The position numbers and the translations under genes were made by a program. A stretch of DNA of 64,000 nucleotides from Candidatus Fermentithermobacillus carboniphilus (GTDB taxonomy: Bacteria; Bacillota; Sulfobacillia; Fermentithermobacillales; Fermentithermobacillaceae). Below the pieces are notes generated by a model. The model had not been told where the DNA came from, did not search any database, and worked only from the letters and a program-made list of their open reading frames with translations. The DNA is taken from positions 2,252,833 through 2,316,832 of the forward strand of contig CP062796.1 in assembly GCA_018208355.1 (NCBI GenBank), in the 5' to 3' direction. Shown in pieces: positions 18,410 through 26,637 of the stretch; within the stretch, counting starts at the first letter, position 1; each line of letters opens with the position of its first letter.

Positions 18410-18600
18410 TGGAAAGGCCACCCAGGCTGGTTGAATACATCTGTCTGGCGTGTGGGGCCCAGGGTTTAGCTCAGCTCGAAGAGGATGATTCCGAAGAGAG
18501 AAATAGAAGAGGCGGTCTCTCCTTGAGATGTCCCAAGTGCGGTAAATCCGTACTGTGCCTCGAGAGGGAGACCGCCTCACCTTTGCCTTGCAACTTATGA
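18409..18600 (+). CDS. Small zinc-ribbon protein, unknown function
   Basis: 63-residue protein with two CxxC pairs (CLACG and CPKCGK) separated by about 25 residues, a likely structural zinc site. The GTG start overlaps the TAG of the amidohydrolase, so translation is coupled. The second half of the gene holds an inverted repeat, GAGGCGGTCTC (18509-18519) and GAGACCGCCTC (18568-18578), which could fold over the second CxxC region. I do not recognise a family. Confidence 0.6.
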   Translation: MERPPRLVEYICLACGAQGLAQLEEDDSEERNRRGGLSLRCPKCGKSVLCLERETASPLPCNL

Positions 18601-18640
18601 CGTAGCACGATCTGGAAAGCTTGCCAGAGACTATTGGCCG

Positions 18641-18669
18641 GACCGTCGCTCGGAAAGCGACGGTCTTTT
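18641..18669 (+). terminator. Rho-independent terminator upstream of the dcw cluster
   Basis: Perfect 10-bp stem GACCGTCGCT (18641-18650) / AGCGACGGTC (18656-18665), loop of 5, followed by TTTTGCTTTT. It isolates the metabolic island from the mraZ promoter. Confidence 0.88.
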
Positions 18670-18684
18670 GCTTTTGGGTTGAAA

Positions 18685-18698
18685 GTTTTCTAGAAAAC
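18685..18698. promoter_or_regulatory. 14-bp palindrome just upstream of the dcw promoter
   Basis: GTTTTCTAGAAAAC is a perfect palindrome that ends one base before the predicted -35 box at 18700. It is a plausible operator, but no factor can be assigned. Confidence 0.3.
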
Positions 18699-18699
18699 C

Positions 18700-18728
18700 T
18701 TGAAAGCGGAAGAAGGATTTTCGATACT
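18700..18728 (+). promoter_or_regulatory. Predicted sigma-A promoter of the dcw cluster
   Basis: TTGAAA (18700-18705, 5 of 6 to TTGACA), exactly 17 bases, then GATACT (18723-18728, 4 of 6 to TATAAT). Transcription would start near 18735, inside the phased MraZ-type repeats and about 35 bases before the mraZ start. The upstream terminator makes a promoter here necessary. Confidence 0.6.
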
Positions 18729-18730
18729 GA

Positions 18731-18780
18731 TGGAGAATAGGGGCATTAAGTGGGGAGAAGTGGGGAACAGTGGCCCAGGG
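18731..18780 (+). promoter_or_regulatory. Putative MraZ-binding direct repeats
   Basis: Repeats in strict 10-base phase: TGGAGAATAG (18731), GGGCATTAAG (18741), TGGGGAGAAG (18751), TGGGGAACAG (18761), TGGCCCAGGG (18771). MraZ is known to bind three or more TGGGN-type repeats with 5-base spacers upstream of its own gene. Here the boxes cover the predicted transcription start and run into the mraZ start codon, which fits autorepression. Confidence 0.6.
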
Positions 18781-19210
18781 AAACGGGTTCGTAGGCGAAT
18801 ACCAGCACAGTCTGGACAACAAGGGACGGCTGGCCCTGCCTGCAAAGTTCAGGGAGGCTCTCGGTCCCAGATTCATCGTTGCCCGGGGCCTAGACAAGTG
18901 TTTGTTCGTTTATGCGCCTTTTGAATGGGAACAGGTCGTCGAAAAGGTCAAAGCGATGCCCCTGAGCCAGCGGGATGCAAGGAATTTTGCCAGGTATTTC
19001 CTATCGGGGGCTACCGAGGTTGAACCGGACAGGCAGGGACGGATCATTTTACCCCCTAATCTCCGTGAGTACGCAGGTCTGGTCAAGGACGTATATGTGC
19101 TGGGGGTAGGGACAAGGATCGAGATCTGGGATAAAGATACGTGGGATCGCATGAAGACGGATATCGAAGAGACCTTCTCGACGCTGGCCGAGAGTATCGC
19201 GGGGATATGA
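18770..19210 (+). CDS. mraZ: Transcriptional regulator MraZ
   Basis: First gene of the division and cell-wall cluster. 146 residues with two AbrB-like half-domains marked by DNKGRLALPAKFRE (about residues 16-29) and DRQGRIILPPNLRE (about 86-99), which form the ring-shaped MraZ oligomer. GTG start with GGGGA upstream. MraZ represses its own operon through 10-base-phased boxes, visible at 18731-18780. Overlaps rsmH by 4 bases (ATGA). Confidence 0.96.
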   Translation: MAQGNGFVGEYQHSLDNKGRLALPAKFREALGPRFIVARGLDKCLFVYAPFEWEQVVEKVKAMPLSQRDARNFARYFLSGATEVEPDRQGRIILPPNLREYAGLVKDVYVLGVGTRIEIWDKDTWDRMKTDIEETFSTLAESIAGI

Positions 19211-20118
19211 ATTCTTTGAGATTCCACGAACCGGTGATGGTCGAGAAAGTGCTATCCTACGTCCTCGGGATCCGGATGAACGTGTTTGTCGATTGCACTC
19301 TGGGAGACGGTGGGCATACGCTGGAGATCCTGAGGGCGACAAGGGATACGCTGGTGATCGGGATTGATATCGATAGGGAAGCTGTTGCCGCGGCCAGAGA
19401 GCGTCTTACATCGTCGGGTTTCCCGGGACGTGCGGTGGTGCTGAGAGAGGACTATAGGAACCTGCCGCACGTACTTGCCCGGCTCGGAGTTCCGCGGATA
19501 GACGCGGCTATCTTTGACCTTGGGGTGTCATCCAGACACCTCGATGATCCGGAGAGGGGTTTTACCTACAAAGGCGACGCCCCTCTGGACATGAGGATGA
19601 ACCCGGATAGCCCCAAAACTGCTCGGGATATCATCATGAACTCGAGCGAAGCGGAGCTTGAAAGAATCATAAGGGAGTACGGCGAGGAGAGGTTTTCGCA
19701 GAAGATCGCAAGAGCTATAGTTGAGCGGAGGTCCGTAAAACCTATCGAAACCGCCTCTGATTTAGTAGAGGTGATCTTGAAGGCGATTCCCGGACGGTTT
19801 CGTGGAGGGAGACTGCATCCCGCAAGACGGACTTTCCAGGCGCTACGGATCGCTACCAACGACGAAATCTCGAAACTTGGAAATTCCCTGCAAAACGCGT
19901 TTTATCTTCTCAATCCGGCCGGTAAGCTGATGGTGATCTCGTATCACTCGCTTGAAGACAGGGTAGTGAAGGGTCTGTTCCGGGAGCTGGAAAAAACGGG
20001 AAACGCACGAGTCCTGACGAAAAAGCCTGACCGGCCCAGCGAAGCGGAAGTTGCGAGAAACCCACGTTCTCGCAGCGCCAAGATGAGGGTTATTGAGAGA
20101 AGGGATCTTTCATGGTGA
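19207..20118 (+). CDS. rsmH: 16S rRNA (cytosine-1402-N4)-methyltransferase RsmH
   Basis: SAM-dependent methyltransferase acting on the ribosomal P-site region. 303 residues: FHEPVMVEKVL at the N-terminus, SAM loop VDCTLGDGGHTLEIL, DLGVSSRHLDDPERGF, and ISYHSLEDRVVK near the C-terminus. ATG 19207 overlaps the mraZ stop and gives the standard N-terminus; the open frame extends further upstream inside mraZ but lacks support. Confidence 0.97.
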   Translation: MNSLRFHEPVMVEKVLSYVLGIRMNVFVDCTLGDGGHTLEILRATRDTLVIGIDIDREAVAAARERLTSSGFPGRAVVLREDYRNLPHVLARLGVPRIDAAIFDLGVSSRHLDDPERGFTYKGDAPLDMRMNPDSPKTARDIIMNSSEAELERIIREYGEERFSQKIARAIVERRSVKPIETASDLVEVILKAIPGRFRGGRLHPARRTFQALRIATNDEISKLGNSLQNAFYLLNPAGKLMVISYHSLEDRVVKGLFRELEKTGNARVLTKKPDRPSEAEVARNPRSRSAKMRVIERRDLSW

Positions 20119-20540
20119 GGAATGCCGAAGCAGGTTCAAGGAAAGTCCTACCGCTTGAGGTTTTTGGACTCATATACTTGGCAATTCTGGTGACTGCTGG
20201 CGTCTTGCTCGTTTGGCAGCCGGCTCGGACTGCTCAGATGAACGAGGAGATCAACCGCCTAGAGGCCCAGCTGCAGGATCTGAAGATGCGCAACGAGGAC
20301 CTAAAAAAGAAAGTTGCCATGCTTGAATCTCTGAGCTACGTTGAGCAGGAGGCCAGGGGCCGCCTGGGAATGGTCGATCCCAAAGAAGTCAAGGTTCTTG
20401 CGCTTGTTGAGGACATGCCCGAGGCTACCACCGCTGCCGTGGACAAAAAGGACCAGGAAAAATCCGGCATATTCTCGTTCCTCGCCCGCATAGCTGAGAT
20501 CTTTGGAGCCAGAGAAGCCGTGGCGAAAGGCCGGCGGTAA
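20112..20540 (+). CDS. ftsL: Cell division protein FtsL/DivIC-like
   Basis: 142-residue bitopic membrane protein: short cytoplasmic N-terminus, one helix at about residues 16-36, then a leucine-zipper coiled coil (MNEEINRLEAQLQDLKMRNE onward) ending with the LSYVEQEARGRLGMVDP motif common to FtsL/DivIC. It should act in the FtsQLB-type complex that activates septal synthesis. Position between rsmH and spoVD is the standard ftsL slot. Start overlaps the rsmH stop by 7 bases. Confidence 0.88.
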   Translation: MVRNAEAGSRKVLPLEVFGLIYLAILVTAGVLLVWQPARTAQMNEEINRLEAQLQDLKMRNEDLKKKVAMLESLSYVEQEARGRLGMVDPKEVKVLALVEDMPEATTAAVDKKDQEKSGIFSFLARIAEIFGAREAVAKGRR

Positions 20541-20566
20541 CCCTTGCCATCCGGAGAGAAAGGCCT

Positions 20567-22648
20567 ATGGGAGCGATCCTGACTCGAAAGCGGGTCGGTC
20601 TTGTTTTGCTGTTTTCGGCAGTATCATTTTTTTTACTGCTAGGGCGGCTGGTCTACGTCCAGTTCGTGTGGGCTCCCAAGCTCCTCGAACAGGCTCTTGA
20701 CATGCGGATGCAGGACATTCCAATACAGCCCAGGCGAGGAGTAATTTATGACCGAAACGGACACGAGCTTGCCTTCAGCATAGACGTTGAGTCCGTTTAC
20801 GCCATACCGGCTCAGGTCAAAGACCCGGAAAAAGCCGCAGCTATACTCTCTCAAATCCTCGGGATGAAATACGAAACGGTCTTGAACAAGCTCACCAGGC
20901 AGAGCGCCTTTGAATGGGTAAAAAGAAAGATTCCAGATGACATCGCGAGGAAAATCAAAGAACAAAAGATCCCGGGCATAGGTTTTACTCAGGAGTCGAT
21001 GAGGGTTTGGCCTAAGGGAACCCTTTTGGCGCAGGTTCTGGGAATCGTGGGCATAGACAACGATGGCCTCGAAGGTTTGGAGTATGAATACGATAGAGTT
21101 CTCCGGGGAGTGCAGGGGCGGTTCACCGTCGAAGTGGATGCCATAGGTGAAGCCCTTCCCCAGTCTCAGAGGGGGTACATACCCCCGGTTCAGGGTAAGA
21201 ACCTGGTACTTACCGTGGACGAGGTAATCCAGTTCATCGCAGAGCGGGAGCTCGACAAAGCCATTGAAAAAAGCAAAGCTAAGGGCGGCATCGTCATCGC
21301 CATGGACCCGCGTAACGGTGAGATCCTGGCGATGGCAATGCGGCCCACTTACGACCCCAACCAGTATGACCGGTATCCCGTGGAGAACAGACGGATCACG
21401 GCGATAACCGACTCTTTCCCGCCGGGATCAACGTTTAAACCCATAACCGCTGCGGCTGCCCTCGAATCCGGGGCAGTCAGCGTGAAAGATACCTTCTTCT
21501 GTCCTGGGTCCACGAGAGTCGGCGATGAGACGCTATCGTGTGTGACGGCACACGGCAGTCAAACATTCTACGAAGTAATCGAGAATTCATGCAACGTAGG
21601 TTTTATACAAATAGGGCTCAGGACCGGCGTTGACAACTTCTACAAGTATATTGATCTTTTCGGCGTCACTTCGACGACCGGCATCGATCTGCCAGGCGAA
21701 GTGAGCGGCATCGTTGTGCCTAAAAATCAAGTTAAGACCATCGACCTTGCCGTTATGTCATTCGGCCAGACCCTTCAGATGACGCCCATACAAATCATCA
21801 CTTCCATGTCCGTCATAGCAAACGGGGGATATCTCGTAGTGCCGCACCTTGTCAAGGAGATCACCGACGTCGACGGAAACGTACTGGAAAGAAAACCTTC
21901 GGGACCGGTTCGCCAAGTTATTTCGTCAAAAACATCGGAGGAACTCCGGATGGCCCTGGAACAAGTCGTGGCCAAGGGTACCGGAAAAGCGGCCTATGTC
22001 CCTGGATATCGGCTGGCAGGGAAGACCGGAACGTCCAACAAGGTCGTAGATGGGAAAATAGCTCCGGGAAAATATATCGCTTCTTTCGTGGGATTTGCTC
22101 CGGCAAACGATCCCAGGCTGGCGCTCTTAGTGATGATAGATGAACCTCAGGGTGCATATTACGGAGGAGTGGTCGCCGCTCCCGTCTTTTCCGCGGTGAT
22201 GCGCGACGTACTCCGTTACCTGGAGATCCCGCCCCAGGAAGAACCGGAGAGCGACGCCAGCGTAGAGATGTGCGTTGTCCCCAATCTTGTGGGGAAAGAC
22301 GTTGTAGCCGCCCAGGCGGAACTCCACAATCTCGGCCTCGTCGGGACGAAAGAAGGTCCCGGTGCCACCGTTGTCCGGCAATTCCCGGTCGCGGGCGCAA
22401 AGGTTGCGAGAGGGACGAATGTGATATTATACACGGAAGGTGAACAGGAACCTTCCGCCGGCGAGGTCAGAGTCCCAAACATTATCGGACTCGGATTGAC
22501 CCAGGCAAGGCTCAAGCTTTCTGAAGTGGGGCTTTCCTTGAGCGCACAGGGGAGCGGTTTCTGTGTATCGCAGGAGCCTCCGGCGGGAAGCATTGTTCCA
22601 AAAGGTACCATGGTCAAGGCGGTATTCCGCATGGATGTAGGACAATGA
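20567..22648 (+). CDS. spoVD: Class B penicillin-binding protein with PASTA domains (SpoVD/Pbp2B type)
   Basis: 693-residue D,D-transpeptidase. One membrane helix (about 10-33), PBP dimerisation domain, and transpeptidase domain with Ser288 in GSTFKP, Ser341 in NSCN and Lys486 in KTGTS. Two C-terminal PASTA repeats begin at VVPNLVGKDV (about residue 568) and VRVPNIIGLG (about residue 635). In Bacillus two such genes (pbpB for vegetative septation, spoVD for spore cortex) lie here in tandem; only one is present, so it may serve division, cortex synthesis or both. The name spoVD reflects architecture, not a proven role. Confidence 0.9.
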   Translation: MGAILTRKRVGLVLLFSAVSFFLLLGRLVYVQFVWAPKLLEQALDMRMQDIPIQPRRGVIYDRNGHELAFSIDVESVYAIPAQVKDPEKAAAILSQILGMKYETVLNKLTRQSAFEWVKRKIPDDIARKIKEQKIPGIGFTQESMRVWPKGTLLAQVLGIVGIDNDGLEGLEYEYDRVLRGVQGRFTVEVDAIGEALPQSQRGYIPPVQGKNLVLTVDEVIQFIAERELDKAIEKSKAKGGIVIAMDPRNGEILAMAMRPTYDPNQYDRYPVENRRITAITDSFPPGSTFKPITAAAALESGAVSVKDTFFCPGSTRVGDETLSCVTAHGSQTFYEVIENSCNVGFIQIGLRTGVDNFYKYIDLFGVTSTTGIDLPGEVSGIVVPKNQVKTIDLAVMSFGQTLQMTPIQIITSMSVIANGGYLVVPHLVKEITDVDGNVLERKPSGPVRQVISSKTSEELRMALEQVVAKGTGKAAYVPGYRLAGKTGTSNKVVDGKIAPGKYIASFVGFAPANDPRLALLVMIDEPQGAYYGGVVAAPVFSAVMRDVLRYLEIPPQEEPESDASVEMCVVPNLVGKDVVAAQAELHNLGLVGTKEGPGATVVRQFPVAGAKVARGTNVILYTEGEQEPSAGEVRVPNIIGLGLTQARLKLSEVGLSLSAQGSGFCVSQEPPAGSIVPKGTMVKAVFRMDVGQ

Positions 22649-22672
22649 GCGTGGTTAAACGGGGTGCAGGAT

Positions 22673-24181
22673 ATGCTATTGTCGGAATTGTTGAAAGGGC
22701 TGAAGGGAAGTCTTATAGCCGGTGACGCGGAAGTTACGGGCCTTGCCTACGATTCTCGGGAAGTACGGCCTGGTTTTGCCTTTGTGGCTATACGCGGCTT
22801 CAAACTCGACGGTCACGATTTTGCAGGCGATGCCGTCCAGCGTGGGGCCAGAGCCATCGTGGCGGAAAAGGCCGTTCCCGTCCCTCCGGGCACGGGTCTG
22901 GCGCTGGTCCCCAACACGAGGAAGGCTTTATCCCATATGGCTGCGGCCTTTTACGGGTATCCCAGTCACGAACTGCTGGTAGTGGGCATAACCGGTACCA
23001 AGGGCAAGACCACTGTGTGTCACCTGGTAAAATCCGTCCTGGACGCTGGCGGCACGAGAGCGGGGTTAATAGGGACAGTTCACAATATAGTGGGTGAAGA
23101 AGTGAGACCAGTCACCCATACAACCCCGGAGTCTTTAGATCTTCAGAGACTTTGCAGGGAGATGGCGGAAAAAGGTTGCCGCGCCGTTACCATGGAAGTA
23201 TCTTCTCACGCTCTTTCGCTGGAGAGGGTAGCGGACATAGAGTTCGATGTGGCGGTCCTGACGAACATAGGCAGGGACCACCTGGATTTCCACGGAACCA
23301 TCGAGAATTACCTTTCCGCGAAGGCCAAGCTGTTTGAGATGGTTTCCGAAAGGGCAAAAGCGAAGCAACTCGGGGTTGCCCCGTTCTCGGTCTTAAACAG
23401 GGACGAACCGTATTTTGAGTATTTCTATCGCCATGCGGGACGGGAAGTCTTGACGTACGGGTTTTCGCCGGAATCGGACGTCCGGGCGGAAGATGTCGTC
23501 TGTGACGCCACGGGCACCGAATTTACCTTGTGCTTTTCGGGAAAAAAGGAACGGGTCCGGATCAACCTTCCGGGTAGATTCAATGTTTCAAACGCGCTTG
23601 CGGCTGCAGCCGTGGGTTTTGGCCTTTCTATGGACATTGAGAAGGTCTTGTGGTCTCTATCGCAAGTCACGAGGGTGCCCGGCAGGATAGACGTGGTTCC
23701 CTCCGATCTTGGCTTTACCGTGTGGGTTGACTATGCCCACACTCCCGAGAGTCTCAAAAACGTTCTCTCGACAGCCCGGGAGGTGGCGAAAGGCAGGGTA
23801 ATCGCCGTTTTCGGCTGCGGCGGAGACCGGGACAAGGGCAAAAGGCCTATAATGGGGAAGGTGGCTGCGGAAATCTCGGACGTAGTGATAATCACCAACG
23901 ACAACCCGAGGTCGGAGAAGGAAGACGAAATACTTGACCAGATAGAAGAAGGCATAGTGGAAGTCATCGGGAGATCGAAAGACGTTGTGTACAGGCGAAT
24001 AAAAGACAGGGGGGAGGCCATAAGGGAAGCCATAAAGTTGGCGAGACCAGGGGATATCGTGGTACTAGCGGGGAAAGGTCACGAAACGTACCAGGTATTC
24101 AAGGATAAAACCGTCCATTTCGACGACAGGGAAGAGGCCAAAAAGGCACTTTTAGAACTTGGACGAAACCGAGGTTCATAG
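22673..24181 (+). CDS. murE: UDP-MurNAc-tripeptide synthetase MurE (meso-DAP type)
   Basis: Mur ligase that adds meso-diaminopimelate to UDP-MurNAc-Ala-Glu. 502 residues with ATP loop TGTKGKTT at about residue 107, catalytic-domain GRDHLDFHGT, and the DNPRSE motif (about residues 410-415), which marks diaminopimelate rather than lysine specificity. ATG 22673 has a G-rich SD upstream; a GTG at 22664 is in frame. It indicates A1-gamma-type peptidoglycan, as expected for most spore formers. Confidence 0.96.
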   Translation: MLLSELLKGLKGSLIAGDAEVTGLAYDSREVRPGFAFVAIRGFKLDGHDFAGDAVQRGARAIVAEKAVPVPPGTGLALVPNTRKALSHMAAAFYGYPSHELLVVGITGTKGKTTVCHLVKSVLDAGGTRAGLIGTVHNIVGEEVRPVTHTTPESLDLQRLCREMAEKGCRAVTMEVSSHALSLERVADIEFDVAVLTNIGRDHLDFHGTIENYLSAKAKLFEMVSERAKAKQLGVAPFSVLNRDEPYFEYFYRHAGREVLTYGFSPESDVRAEDVVCDATGTEFTLCFSGKKERVRINLPGRFNVSNALAAAAVGFGLSMDIEKVLWSLSQVTRVPGRIDVVPSDLGFTVWVDYAHTPESLKNVLSTAREVAKGRVIAVFGCGGDRDKGKRPIMGKVAAEISDVVIITNDNPRSEKEDEILDQIEEGIVEVIGRSKDVVYRRIKDRGEAIREAIKLARPGDIVVLAGKGHETYQVFKDKTVHFDDREEAKKALLELGRNRGS

Positions 24182-24196
24182 ATGGGAGAATCTTGA

Positions 24197-25630
24197 GTGA
24201 GACCCTATACCGTTGGAGAGATCGCCCAAATTGTAGGTGGGACCATCGTCTCCGGATACCCGGAGACCAGTGTTACGGGAGTCGGCATCGATTCCCGCAA
24301 AGTGAGACCTGGCGACCTTTTTTGCGCCATAAAGGGAGAGAGGGCTGACGGCCACGATTTCATCACAGACGTGGCAAGGAAAGGAGCCAGCGCCGCCCTC
24401 ATCGAGCGGGAAGTGACCTTTTGCGGGAAAGATGGCGGGGAACTTGATGCTTGTGAAAAGTTCAGCCTCATTAGGGTCGAATCGACCCTGGGGGCTCTCG
24501 CTGCTCTGGCCAAGGCATACCGGGAGGAGGTGTCGACCCGAGTCATCGGCATCACGGGGAGTGTGGGGAAGACCAGCACCAAAGACGCAGTTCATTCCGT
24601 GTTGAATCAAAAATACAGGACCTACAAGAACCCAGGGAACCTGAATTCCCACATAGGACTTCCCCTGGCTATCCTGGGGATGGATCCGGGTTACGACTAC
24701 GCTGTCTTGGAGATGGCTATGAGAGCCCGGGGAGAAATAGCCGAACTCTGCCGGATAGCCGGGCCCGAGTTAGGTGTCCTCACCGATATCTCTCATTCGC
24801 ACATCGGGCTCTTAGGAAGTCTCGAGCAGATAGCCCTCTCAAAAGCAGAGCTCCTTGAGAGTCTTCCTCAAGACGGGCTTGCGGTATTGTGCGGCGACAA
24901 CCCTCGGGTCAGGGACGTCAGATCCTTCGCCAAGTGCAGAGTCATATTCTATGGCCTCGAAGAAGAGAATGATTGCAGGGCTTTCGGACTTCAAAGGATA
25001 GAAGGTTTCGGGACGGGTTTCACCGCCGAATACCGCGGGTCCCGGTACGAATTCTCGCTTCCCTTATTTGGGAAGCACCAAGTTCAGAACGCCCTGGCGG
25101 CGGTCGTGTTGGGCTTCGAGCTCGGACTCTCCTATGAGGAGATTAAGGCTGGGCTCTTGAATATATCGCTCAGCCCCATGAGACAGGAGATCATACGACG
25201 AGGTTCGATCACCATAATCAACGACGCATATAACGCCAGCGTAAAGTCAATGAAAGCCGCCCTCGACCTTCTTGCGGAAACAGGTACCGGGCGGAAAATC
25301 GCTATCCTAGGTGACATGCTCGAACTGGGAGATTTTGCACCATTTGCCCACAGGGAAGTCGGGGACTATGCCCGCGGTAAGGTCGACGTTCTTCTGGCCG
25401 TCGGGAACCTGGCCCGGTTCATCCTCGAAGGATTTAACCAGGGGGAAACCGTACCGGGGACTTTCTCGTCAGTGTTTCCTGACAAGACCAGTGCCGGGGA
25501 GTACCTGAAAGGATTCGTTGAGCCCGGCGACGTCCTGTTGGTCAAAGCGTCCCGGGGCATGGGATTCGAGAGTCTGGTGGAGCTTCTGAAGGAAATCGGC
25601 AGCTCCTTACCCGGAGATGATGAAACTTGA
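24197..25630 (+). CDS. murF: UDP-MurNAc-tripeptide:D-Ala-D-Ala ligase MurF
   Basis: 477-residue Mur ligase that attaches D-Ala-D-Ala to complete the pentapeptide. N-terminal SRKVRPGDLFCAIKGERADGHDF-like region, ATP loop GITGSVGKTSTKD at about residue 116, NLNSHIGLPLAIL, and FGKHQVQNALAA. GTG 24197 with GGGAG upstream. Its stop overlaps the mraY start by 4 bases. Confidence 0.96.
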   Translation: MRPYTVGEIAQIVGGTIVSGYPETSVTGVGIDSRKVRPGDLFCAIKGERADGHDFITDVARKGASAALIEREVTFCGKDGGELDACEKFSLIRVESTLGALAALAKAYREEVSTRVIGITGSVGKTSTKDAVHSVLNQKYRTYKNPGNLNSHIGLPLAILGMDPGYDYAVLEMAMRARGEIAELCRIAGPELGVLTDISHSHIGLLGSLEQIALSKAELLESLPQDGLAVLCGDNPRVRDVRSFAKCRVIFYGLEEENDCRAFGLQRIEGFGTGFTAEYRGSRYEFSLPLFGKHQVQNALAAVVLGFELGLSYEEIKAGLLNISLSPMRQEIIRRGSITIINDAYNASVKSMKAALDLLAETGTGRKIAILGDMLELGDFAPFAHREVGDYARGKVDVLLAVGNLARFILEGFNQGETVPGTFSSVFPDKTSAGEYLKGFVEPGDVLLVKASRGMGFESLVELLKEIGSSLPGDDET

Positions 25631-26622
25631 GCCTGACTGGAGCATTGGCGCCTTTCGTGCTCGGTTTCTTTTTTGCAGCGGCCTTCGGCAAGATCTTGAT
25701 ACCTTACCTCGTCAGGCTCAAGGTGGGCCAGAAGATTCGGGAGGAAGGACCGAAAAGCCACCAGAAAAAGGCCGGGACTCCGACCATCGGAGGGATCATA
25801 TTCATCCTGGCGATACTTATTTCCCAGGTGATATACCACGCGGTGTTTTCGGTCCCGTATTCGACCGACGAGATACTGGTACTGGGTCTTATGATGACAT
25901 ACGGGCTCACCGGGTTCATCGACGATTACAGGAAGGTGCGCCTGGGTCGTTCCCTGGGTCTTTTGGCACGAGAGAAGATGGCCCTTCAGGTCCTCTTTGC
26001 GGCGGTTTTCATGTGGTTCTTCGTTGATCGTGGAAGCCGGGTAATAGTCCCGTTTACCGGCGCTTACTGGGATCTCGGGGTTCTTTATTCGGTTTTCGGG
26101 GTCTTCGTGATCGTGGGCACCGGAAACGCGGTCAATCTCACGGACGGTCTGGACGGGTTGGCTTCGGGAGTAGTGGCCATCGGGCTTGTGGCGTACTATT
26201 TCATCGCCGTTGAGTACTCCAGGGTTTTCAGCCCGGGTTCGGCCCTCAGGGGAATTCCGGCACTCGCCCTGTCTGCAGCCGGAAGTCTCGGTGGGTTCTT
26301 GCTTTATAACTACCATCCCGCAAGAGTTTTTATGGGGGATACGGGTTCTTTGGCCTTGGGAGGACTTCTTGCGGGGCTTGCGATAGCGACCCGTACCGAA
26401 CTGGTTCTGCCGTTTATCGCAGCGGTTCCCCTGGCTGAAACCGTTTCGGTCATCCTGCAGGTTGCATCTTTCCAGCTATTTGGAAAGAGGATTTTCAAGA
26501 TGACTCCGCTCCACCACCATTTCGAACTATTGGGGTGGAAAGAGACCAAAGTTGTCATGGCTTTCTGGGTGGCATCTTTGGTTTTTGCGATTTTGGGGAT
26601 CATTTCTATGGCATATGTATGA
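25627..26622 (+). CDS. mraY: Phospho-MurNAc-pentapeptide translocase MraY
   Basis: Polytopic membrane enzyme (331 residues, about ten helices) that makes lipid I from UDP-MurNAc-pentapeptide and undecaprenyl phosphate. Active-site motifs FIDDYRKV, NAVNLTDGLDGLA, MGDTGSLALGG and the LHHHFELLGW loop are intact. TTG start. In most Bacillota murD would follow; here ftsW begins 15 bases after the stop, so murD is missing from this slot. Confidence 0.97.
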   Translation: MSLTGALAPFVLGFFFAAAFGKILIPYLVRLKVGQKIREEGPKSHQKKAGTPTIGGIIFILAILISQVIYHAVFSVPYSTDEILVLGLMMTYGLTGFIDDYRKVRLGRSLGLLAREKMALQVLFAAVFMWFFVDRGSRVIVPFTGAYWDLGVLYSVFGVFVIVGTGNAVNLTDGLDGLASGVVAIGLVAYYFIAVEYSRVFSPGSALRGIPALALSAAGSLGGFLLYNYHPARVFMGDTGSLALGGLLAGLAIATRTELVLPFIAAVPLAETVSVILQVASFQLFGKRIFKMTPLHHHFELLGWKETKVVMAFWVASLVFAILGIISMAYV

Positions 26623-26637
26623 CGAGAGGTGGTACGC

